Origin: Nostoc sp. NIES-4103
GTDB lineage: Bacteria; Cyanobacteriota; Cyanobacteriia; Cyanobacteriales; Nostocaceae
Assembly: GCF_002368335.1 (NCBI RefSeq)
Contig: NZ_AP018288.1
Location: 7,963,051 to 8,027,050, forward strand
Direction: 5' to 3'
Length of the DNA: 64,000 bases
A program made the translations under genes and the position numbers. Positions 54,201-60,599 of this stretch are shown piece after piece (within the stretch, counting starts at the first letter, position 1; every line of letters begins with the position of its first letter). The notes under the pieces were generated by a model that saw only the letters and a program-made list of their open reading frames with translations, was not told the DNA's origin and searched no databases.

Positions 54201-54338
54201 TGGTTTAACAATACTTCCAAGATGCAGCTCATTGAAAGCTTAGAAGGGGAACCAATTTCGCCAATAGATTTATACGATGATGCATCTGAGGATGAGACAG
54301 TTTTTGGTGTTAATCCTGGTGATTATCATCGTGAGTAG
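51291..54338 (+). CDS. NACHT-type STAND NTPase with HTH-like N-terminus and C-terminal pentapeptide repeats
   Basis: 1015 residues. The N-terminal 70 residues (FSSGQLAGIAYRIVQD, then TLAEVLELPLGVVWQEI) look like a helix-turn-helix. The NTPase has Walker A SKSGYGKTS (331-339; first Gly replaced by Ser) and Walker B CLLLLDGLDELP (399-410), with ILTSRTATLPEI as sensor 1. Pentapeptide repeats A(N/D)L.G. run from about residue 850 to 930, making a right-handed beta helix as the probable sensor or interaction part. Residues about 640-662 are repeat-encoded. Role unproven; similar architectures act in signalling or defence. Confidence 0.82.
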   Translation: MNLNIRHWLAERHIQIKEIRGFSSGQLAGIAYRIVQDMEVKSLMPFDICTLAEVLELPLGVVWQEITVIALLSEHLLRSLSQKKALKRNEGTWLAFQIAYLQALQQVLDQETNLQKPWVNRAMIPAQPQIVKEGVNKLILQDAKLQGLLKTLSPGKLSDTQAEQALSLMADSLLVQQMNNASVAWFVANGAEELEAKLLTQRLSHALGGHLLTVIAQNAPPLAQLQKFVRLGGASHMQNLVSGVLATSSSGLENDKIDLHRENYRASLVQILSSPLLMESFALKDIYVTPRGLPVEETTSKPDNKTASAINLTAWAQEQLADLETIAVIESKSGYGKTSFCQIWAAQVAQELYPSWMPIIIRLRDVKYGNSLAETLNSGFLANSHTNLSSWLEQDHPRCLLLLDGLDELPASRQGKRARVIFIQQLLKFQSQRRHKIILTSRTATLPEIAPDMLLQFRRVSIQPLDVEELKQWFQQWAKVQSLPVAQNYFTFLKQTGLFASKSQFPELSALVHQPLMLYLLGVLHRDGLIDDLVLQLATDSPKNTSAALLWEINHRLSRWLLGYPLTGEITTMLLRSGSAHIHRTPEAIANLLDGRHPQDVLDVMQQIALKILHSDRHQVILPEEFNTNTLPAFYFCSFVNGQSSVVNLHKHRTTNDGQLTTKTEFSHPKFGEYLCAEAIATQLQSLTHSKEDAYGTLNFILDSPASVAQHLYNLLGYGILTPEIEELAIETLRHQQKSNFSFEVLLQRLESFWRAYCQGRWLDEGIAHKALTYFQTLHNPVNVEQINANVGVNTFLLLSACHRETKVTFCPCGNPASMTEFDSQALLVLLSKAAVLSHDSFIQRICSQSLAGINLSGAYLSQVMLAGANLEQTNLSDAVLTGANLAGAKLTGANLIGANLAGANLTKVNLQTVNLTNACLVDAILSDANRETAALNGALFSLEQFQTLKSLISQQSILNVNNATANTDIWFNNTSKMQLIESLEGEPISPIDLYDDASEDETVFGVNPGDYHRE
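53207..53276. repeat. Dispersed GTCAGTCGTCAGTAG-type repeat inside the NACHT gene
   Basis: TGTCAATGGTCAGTCGTCAGTAG at the left and GACAACTGACAACC at the right are partly inverted. The same words occur in intergenic tracts at 24376-24450 and 54334-54524. The reading frame stays open through it. Confidence 0.8.
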
Positions 54339-54524
54339 TTGTCAGTAGTCAGTGTTCAGTTGTTAGTTGTTAGTTGTCAGTTGTTATAGCAATTTGAATA
54401 ATGATTGCAAAAGATAGAGCGCTCAAAACGATTACTAATAACTCTTTCACAATCCCAAATCTAAAATCTCAAACGGTGTTAATTGTGATTCGCCACTGAC
54501 CACTGACTACTGACTACTGACCAT
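54334..54524. repeat. Inverted GTCAGTA/GTTGTTA repeat tracts between convergent genes
   Basis: AGTTGTCAGTAGTCAGTGTTCAGTTG... (54334-54385) faces CCACTGACCACTGACTACTGACTACTGACC (54492-54522), flanking a short AT-rich core. The tracts lie between the stops of the NACHT gene and furC and may serve as a two-way terminator. Confidence 0.85.
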
Positions 54525-54985
54525 TAAATGTCTTGTAATGACTGTTCTTGTGAATTGCGATAGCCATAAAAGTTAATGGTATATTCGGTAATCCGTACTC
54601 CTGTTTGTTGTTCCACTTGACGGATAAATTCTTCTGGCAATTCTATATGCACATCCAAAATCTGATTGGTATCAATACAGTTGACATGACTGTGGGAATC
54701 ACTGATATTGCCGTATAAACGCCCGTCGCAGTGTTCAATACACTCGATTATGCCTTGACTTGATAAGGCTTCTAAGTTTTGATAAACAGAAGTATGACCA
54801 ATGTCTTTACCTTGATGGTTGAGGCGATCGTAAATCTCTCTAGCAGAAAGATGTTCATTTGCTTGCCACAGCAGTTCTAAAATAAATCGACGTTGGCGAC
54901 TGACACGCATACCCAGTATCTGACACCGCTCAAGCGCATCTTCTAAGGAACGAATTGGTTTTGTAGATATTGCTTGCTTTTGCAT
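54524..54985 (-). CDS. furC: Fur-family repressor, FurC/PerR type
   Basis: 153 residues. Winged-helix DNA-binding domain (MRVSRQRRFILELLWQANEHLSAREIYDRL, HTSVYQNLEALSSQGII) and metal-binding dimer domain (DSHSHVNC). It lacks the two CxxC zinc pairs typical of Zur/FurB, as does FurC/PerR of Anabaena, which it resembles most. It would respond to peroxide and control stress and division genes. ATG start. FurC versus another Fur paralogue is judged from memory. Confidence 0.88.
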   Translation of the reverse strand: MQKQAISTKPIRSLEDALERCQILGMRVSRQRRFILELLWQANEHLSAREIYDRLNHQGKDIGHTSVYQNLEALSSQGIIECIEHCDGRLYGNISDSHSHVNCIDTNQILDVHIELPEEFIRQVEQQTGVRITEYTINFYGYRNSQEQSLQDI

Positions 54986-55474
54986 AGTTAATTCTGTTAA
55001 CTACTGGGGGAATTTTCCCATTTCAATGTTTATTAGTTTTTTTATATACGAGGATATTACGCACCACATTTTCGCTTCTAGCTGTGTTGTTGCTTCTGCT
55101 TGCTGCGAAATTCACACTTTGAGGTGATGATTGTAGTTGCTTGCTGACGGTTACTTCGCCACACCCTAATCTAAAACAAACTCATTACAACTTTAACTTA
55201 AAATTGTTAAAAATGTCCACCACATGGCAGGTGTTGATGCTGCCAAAGGAAGGTGACGAAAATTGAGTGTTAAGTTAGCAGGTGATAATCGTACGTTTCG
55301 TGCTTGTTGGCAATCATGCTTGAGGATGCTTAGACAGAAGATTTTTCTGCAAATGTTGACAAATCGTGTTTTGATTTTGCTATGCAGCAAATGTAGGTAG
55401 CGTGAATCCCTGAAAGCTGGTACTGTGGATTCTCGATCCTACTGTTGAGCATATAAAAAGTGGCTGGTGAGTCA
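54986..55474. other. Divergent region between furC and crr6
   Basis: About 490 bases with no credible ORF. It should hold the furC promoter (near 54990-55060, AT-rich) and the crr6 promoter. No clear Fur/PerR box was identified by eye. Confidence 0.55.
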
Positions 55475-55945
55475 ATGACAATCACGATCGCAATCAATAC
55501 TGACTCCATTAACAATCTGGATCTGTCGCCTGCATTAACGGTAATTGAGCAACTGCTGCAAGAGGGAGTCGCTTCTCATGAACAGCAGCTACGCTTTGAT
55601 ATTGACTTTCCACTAGAACCTGGCGATCCGCGAGAACTTTCAGAAATTCCAGAGTTAAGGCTGTGGTTCGTCCGTCTGGATGCCAAATATCCTTGGTTAC
55701 CATTTTTACTAGATTGGAAAGCCGGGGAATTAGCCCGCTACACTGCCATGCTTGTACCACACCAATTCAGTTCTAAAGAAGGTATTCAGTACAATCCTGA
55801 AGCTTTAGAAATCTTTTTAATGCACAAAATTTTTGTTTTGAGTGATTGGTTAAAACAGCAAAATATCCCGTGGCAGTCGCGGCTCAAGTCTATGGCACAA
55901 ATGCTGGGATATGAATTAGATGATGCCTTGTTTGAGATATTTTGA
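55475..55945 (+). CDS. crr6: CRR6-like NDH-1 assembly factor
   Basis: 156 residues from the ATG at 55475, preceded by GGTGAG; a GTG at 55460 is an alternative. It has FDIDFPLEPGDPRELSEIPE, LRLWFVRLDAKYPWLPFLLDW, the block RYTAMLVPHQFSSKEGIQ and NPEALEIFLMHKIF. This is the CRR6/DUF1817 family, which acts in maturation of the NdhI iron-sulfur subunit of chloroplast and cyanobacterial NDH-1. The window also carries ndhCKJ at 27 kb, so both belong to the same complex though not one operon. Confidence 0.9.
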   Translation: MTITIAINTDSINNLDLSPALTVIEQLLQEGVASHEQQLRFDIDFPLEPGDPRELSEIPELRLWFVRLDAKYPWLPFLLDWKAGELARYTAMLVPHQFSSKEGIQYNPEALEIFLMHKIFVLSDWLKQQNIPWQSRLKSMAQMLGYELDDALFEIF

Positions 55946-55947
55946 AC

Positions 55948-55994
55948 AGGGGATTGGGGATTGGGGATTGGGGATTGGGGATTGGGGATTGGGA
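55948..55994. repeat. GGGGATT tandem heptamer repeat
   Basis: Nearly seven uninterrupted GGGGATT units starting 3 bases after the crr6 stop codon, the cleanest tract in the window. Confidence 0.95.
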
Positions 55995-56021
55995 ATGAAG
56001 ATGACAACTGACAACTAACTC

Positions 56022-59000
56022 CTAACTCCTCCCAACCAAAGTTGTAATTGCTGTGACTAAATCGTCTGGTTCGATGGGTTTGGACAGATGCATTTGAAAG
56101 CCGGCTTTCATGGCTTGTTCAATGTTGGTTTCTCCGGCATAAGCTGTTAAAGCGATCGCTGGTATCAGTTTACCTTTCCCTGTTTGTAATGCTTTGATTT
56201 GGTGCATCAACATATAGCCATCCATCTCTGGCATTCCAATGTCACTAAGTAAAACATCTGGCTGTGTTTGTGCCAATGCTTCCAGTGCATCCTTGGCTGA
56301 TGCTACGGCAGTGACGTTAGCTCCAAACTGCTCTAGTACAAATGTGTGAAAGTCACGGGTATCTGCGTCATCGTCTACGACTAAGATGTGGATGCCTGTG
56401 AGGATTTCTATTGTAGGAGCAGTATTTAAGTCAGGATTTAGATCTTTTGTTGTAGCTAATTCTTTCTTAATTAATGGTATCCTGACTGTAAAAGTGGCTC
56501 CTTGTTGTTCACCGGGACTTTCTGCGCAAACGCTGCCACCATGTAGCTCTACTAGGTGACGGACAATTGCTAAGCCTAATCCCAAACCGCCAAACTTCCG
56601 GGTTGTGGTACTGTCAGCCTGACAGAAATATTCAAACACATGAGGCAGGAATTGGGGGCTGATTCCCTTGCCTGTGTCACTGACGGTGATCTGAGCTTGA
56701 GTGCCAATGCGCTCTAGGTGAATTTGTATTTTTCCTTTTTCAGGAGTGAATTTGACAGCATTCGATAATAGATTCCAGAACACTTGCTGTAAACGACCGG
56801 AATCACCCAAAACTGGCTCTAAAGAAGCATCCAACATTGTGTGAATTTGAATATTTTTAGCTTCAGCTGCCAACCGCACTGTTTCCAATGCTGCTTCAAT
56901 GACGGTGACTAAGTGGACAGAAGCGATGTTGAGGTTAAGTTTGCCTTGTAAAATGCGAGAGACATCCAGCAAATCTTCAATGAGTTGAGCTTGTAATTTA
57001 GCATTCCGCTCAATCGTGGCGATCGCATTTTTGATTGCTTCTGGCTTAAACTCGCGGGTCTGTAAGAGTTTCGCCCAACCGAGAATGGGGTTGAGAGGCG
57101 ATCGCAATTCATGGGATAATACTGCTAAGAATTCATCTTTGATGCGGTTGGCTTTTTCGGCTTCGGCTCTGGCTGTTTGCTCTAGTTGCAGCAGGCGATC
57201 GCGTTGAGCTTCTGCGGCTTTACGTTCGGAAATGTCTATTACTGAACCAATATAACCTTTGAACTGAGCATCCTCCCCAAACCAAGGGCTACCGACATCC
57301 AGGCAATAGCGATACTCGCCGTCAGTACGTAATAAGCGGTACTCTACAACAAAAGGTTCGCGGCGTTGGCTTGCTTGCAAAAACACATTCGTGCTATAAT
57401 CCCAATCCTCTGGATGTACAGCATTCAACCAGGCAAATTCCAAACCTGTGTCTTTGGTTTGACCTGTAAAATCGTACCAGCTTTTACTGAGGAAGGTACA
57501 CTTGCCATTGGTGTCTGTCACCCAGACCATGAAGGGGGCATTATTAGCCATGTTGCGGAAGCGCTCTTCATTTTCCCGCATAATTTTTTCAGCTTGTTTG
57601 CGATCGCTAATATCTGTGACAAAGACACTTACACCTTCATCAAAGGGATAGATGCGATTCTCAAACCAGCGACCCCAAGTTGGATAATAGTACTCAAATC
57701 TGACAGTGGTTTGTTGGGCGATCGCCTGATGAACTTGAGTATCAAATTCGGTGGCGACGGTATCGGGAAATACTTCCCAAATGTTCCTACCTAGCAGTTC
57801 TTCCTTGGGCTTGCCAACAACTTCTGCCACTCGGTCATTCACAAAGGTATAACGCCAGTGTCGATCCAACACAAAAAACTGGTCTTGGATACCAGCTACG
57901 ACTCTCTCTAAATGTGCTTTTGCCACCTGGGCTTCAATTCGCAAATCTTGCTCACGTTCCATGGCTTCGTGCCGCAGCCGAGTCATTTTTAAGGCTGCCT
58001 CTACCCGCGCCAACAATTCACGGGCGGAGAACGGTTTAATCAGGTAATCATCGGCCCCTGCTTCTAACCCTTCTACCCGTGCTTCTTCTCCTGCCCTTGC
58101 CGATAGCATGATAATGGGAACTTTTCGTGTCTGCGGATCGGCTCGTAATGCTTGCAACAGTCCAAAGCCATCTAATCCAGGCATCATTACGTCTGTCAAC
58201 ACCAAATCGGGCACATGCCCACGCGCAGCAGACAAAGCAGCCAAACCATCTCCTACAGCTTCCACGTCATACTGTTGACTTAACAACCGCTTGACATAAT
58301 CGCGCATATCTGCATTGTCATCAACTAGAAGAATGCGAGCAGAAGAGGCTGCGGGGAATGGGGAAACTGGAGAGGTTGAGGAACCTGGATAAGATATATA
58401 TGTGTAGTCTTCTGGAATCACTTCCCCCCCTGCTCCCCTGCTTCCCCTGCTCCCCCTGCTCTCTTCTTTCGGTAGCCAACGCAAAGCTTCTTCTAAATAG
58501 GGAGTCGCACCTAATGCGGTGGAAGGTAAGGTGCGAGTTGCACTAATCTGCTCAGTAGGTAAATGAGCCGAACCTGTGGGAATTGATACAGTAAAGCAAC
58601 TACCCACTTCCACAACACTTGTCACTTGGACTGTTCCGCCATGCATTCGCACCAATTCCTGCACCAGTGATAAGCCAATTCCTGACCCTTCAAAAGTGCG
58701 TCCTTGCGCTCCTTTGACGCGGTGGAATCGTTCAAATAAGTTGGGGATTTCTGCTGCTGGGATACCAATTCCTGTATCTTGTACTGTCAACTTTACATGG
58801 TCGTTTAACCACTGTAAGCTGACTGCAATTTCTCCTGCCAAGGTAAACTTGAATGCATTAGATAACAGGTTCAGGACAATCTTTTCCCACATCTCCCGAT
58901 CCACATATACTGGTGCTGGCAGGGGAGGACAATTGACTGATAACTGCATTCCGGCTCGTTCTACCGCTGAACGAAATACACTCGCTAATTCTGCGGTGAA

Positions 59001-60296
59001 AGTAGCAAGATCGGTGGGTTCGTATGATGCTTGAACGCGTCCAGCTTCAATACGCGAGAAATCTAACAAAGTATTTACCAGTTTCAAAAGGCGCAGTCCG
59101 TTACGTTGCACCATTTCTAACTGTTCTCGTTCATGGGGTGGAAGCACGTTGGCACAATTAACTAAGGTTTCCTCTAGTGGCCCCAACATCAGAGTGAGGG
59201 GGGTACGAAATTCGTGACTGACGTTGCTGAAAAAGACGGTTTTAGCGCGATCAATTTCTGCTAACGCTTCGGCACGTTTGCGTTCTTCTTCGTAAGCTTG
59301 AGCATTGGCGATGCTGGCTGCGATTTGAGATGCAACCAGTTCGATGAATCCTCTATAGTTGTTATCGAAGAGCCGAAACGGGTTCAAACCAGCGATTAGT
59401 ATACCAGCTTTTCCTGTCTTACCGGATGGTGCAATGGGTACAGCCACAGCTTGATGGGGCGATCGCTGCCAAACACCACTTGGTAAATTACTAAAATACG
59501 CTGGCAAATTTTCCACCAAGCTGGCTTTATGGGTTTTGATGACTTCGGCAAAGGGCCAAATTCCATCAGCATCAACAGCGACTGTTTTAGGAACTGCTAC
59601 ATGGTTTTCCTCGATACCACACCTTCCAGCCAGAGAAACTTGCTGTTTATCCGGCTCAACCAGATAAATCATGGCAAAGGGTAAATCGTAAGGGTTGGTT
59701 TCCAAACAACGCACACTCAGCGTGCAGGCCTCCTCAAATGTCCGCGCATCTGCTGTCCTAGCCGCCAGTTCTCGCAACAGTGTCAACTGACGTTCACCAA
59801 TGATCCGCTGGGTGTCATCTGTGTTAGCGCAGATAATTCCGCCTGTGTCGCCTTGGTCATTAGGAATCGGGCTATATGAAAATGTATAATAAGTTTCTTC
59901 CGGGTAGCCAAAGCGCTCCATAATCAGCAGCAGGGCTTCGTCGTAAGTGCCCTCATTCTTCAGCATTGCTGATTCTGCACGCGGCCCTATCTGATCCCAT
60001 ATCTCCCGCCACACATACTCAGCCGGCTGACCTAGTGCTTCGGGATGTTTACCGCCAATAATAGCCTTGTAAGCGTCGTTATACAGGTTTATCAGTTCTT
60101 CGCCCCACCAAACAAACATTGGTTGACGGGATGTTAGCATAATCCGCACGGCAGTTTTCAAGCTCTGGGGCCACTGGTGTGTTGGGCCAAGAGAGGTTTT
60201 CGACCAGTCCCGTTCCCGCATCCGCGCACCCATTTCACCGCCGCCGAGAAGGAAATTGACATCAGCGTTGCTTGCTGATGTTGGCTCATTCTTCAT
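56022..60296 (-). CDS. Hybrid sensor histidine kinase, two kinase modules and two receiver domains
   Basis: 1424 residues, soluble. In order: PAS-like region (about 30-165), GAF (about 180-340), HisKA 1 (SHEFRTPL), HATPase 1 (LLSNAFKFT, DTGIGIP, GSGIGLSLV), a repeat-encoded linker (about 611-648), receiver 1 (ILLVDDNADM; acceptor Asp in VLTDVMMPG), PAS (about 800-905), PAS/PAC (about 915-1040), HisKA 2 (SHELRSPLNP), HATPase 2 (LLSNAVKFTP, DTGKGIS, GLGLGLAIV), receiver 2 (ILVVDDDAD; acceptor Asp in LLSDIGMPE). It presumably arose by joining two kinases. The signal sensed and the output partner are unknown; no response regulator gene lies beside it. Confidence 0.93.
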   Translation of the reverse strand: MKNEPTSASNADVNFLLGGGEMGARMRERDWSKTSLGPTHQWPQSLKTAVRIMLTSRQPMFVWWGEELINLYNDAYKAIIGGKHPEALGQPAEYVWREIWDQIGPRAESAMLKNEGTYDEALLLIMERFGYPEETYYTFSYSPIPNDQGDTGGIICANTDDTQRIIGERQLTLLRELAARTADARTFEEACTLSVRCLETNPYDLPFAMIYLVEPDKQQVSLAGRCGIEENHVAVPKTVAVDADGIWPFAEVIKTHKASLVENLPAYFSNLPSGVWQRSPHQAVAVPIAPSGKTGKAGILIAGLNPFRLFDNNYRGFIELVASQIAASIANAQAYEEERKRAEALAEIDRAKTVFFSNVSHEFRTPLTLMLGPLEETLVNCANVLPPHEREQLEMVQRNGLRLLKLVNTLLDFSRIEAGRVQASYEPTDLATFTAELASVFRSAVERAGMQLSVNCPPLPAPVYVDREMWEKIVLNLLSNAFKFTLAGEIAVSLQWLNDHVKLTVQDTGIGIPAAEIPNLFERFHRVKGAQGRTFEGSGIGLSLVQELVRMHGGTVQVTSVVEVGSCFTVSIPTGSAHLPTEQISATRTLPSTALGATPYLEEALRWLPKEESRGSRGSRGAGGEVIPEDYTYISYPGSSTSPVSPFPAASSARILLVDDNADMRDYVKRLLSQQYDVEAVGDGLAALSAARGHVPDLVLTDVMMPGLDGFGLLQALRADPQTRKVPIIMLSARAGEEARVEGLEAGADDYLIKPFSARELLARVEAALKMTRLRHEAMEREQDLRIEAQVAKAHLERVVAGIQDQFFVLDRHWRYTFVNDRVAEVVGKPKEELLGRNIWEVFPDTVATEFDTQVHQAIAQQTTVRFEYYYPTWGRWFENRIYPFDEGVSVFVTDISDRKQAEKIMRENEERFRNMANNAPFMVWVTDTNGKCTFLSKSWYDFTGQTKDTGLEFAWLNAVHPEDWDYSTNVFLQASQRREPFVVEYRLLRTDGEYRYCLDVGSPWFGEDAQFKGYIGSVIDISERKAAEAQRDRLLQLEQTARAEAEKANRIKDEFLAVLSHELRSPLNPILGWAKLLQTREFKPEAIKNAIATIERNAKLQAQLIEDLLDVSRILQGKLNLNIASVHLVTVIEAALETVRLAAEAKNIQIHTMLDASLEPVLGDSGRLQQVFWNLLSNAVKFTPEKGKIQIHLERIGTQAQITVSDTGKGISPQFLPHVFEYFCQADSTTTRKFGGLGLGLAIVRHLVELHGGSVCAESPGEQQGATFTVRIPLIKKELATTKDLNPDLNTAPTIEILTGIHILVVDDDADTRDFHTFVLEQFGANVTAVASAKDALEALAQTQPDVLLSDIGMPEMDGYMLMHQIKALQTGKGKLIPAIALTAYAGETNIEQAMKAGFQMHLSKPIEPDDLVTAITTLVGRS
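58351..58462. repeat. GAATGGGG / CCCCTGCTT repeat tracts inside the histidine kinase gene
   Basis: GGGGAATGGGGAAACTGG (58352-58370) faces CTTCCCCCCCTGCTCCCCTGCTTCCCCTGC (58421-58450), coding in frame for the Ser/Gly/Arg-rich linker between HATPase 1 and receiver 1. Confidence 0.85.
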
Positions 60297-60599
60297 CGAA
60301 TGTGATTATCTCCCATCAAAATTATCTGTGGGGAAGACGCTGATACTTTTAAACGTCCATTTTCAGGCATATAATAATTATTGCTAATTAGTAATTCGTA
60401 ATTTTCGACTTTAATACTAATTCTATCTGAGCCTGCACATTAATGCTTTGAGACTAAAAGTCTAGGGCTACAAAAACAAAGCCTGCCTACCCTTCGGCTT
60501 TTGCCAAGCAGTACACAGGCTGATTATATACATCTTCATCGAGAATTGGTATTAGCAACTATAACAGAGTTGTTGCATAATTCCTACCTTTGCCAATAC
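60297..60599. other. Spacer upstream of the histidine kinase gene
   Basis: About 300 bases. A GCCTGCCTACCCTTCGGCTTTTGCCAAGCAGTACACAGGC stretch (60481-60520) is of the dispersed GC-rich repeat type. The kinase promoter and the end of the protease transcript lie here. No gene seen. Confidence 0.55.

Noticed and set aside
55948..55994. Regular tandem repeats resembling a CRISPR array
   Set aside because: The units are 7 bases with no unique spacers; this is a short tandem repeat tract.
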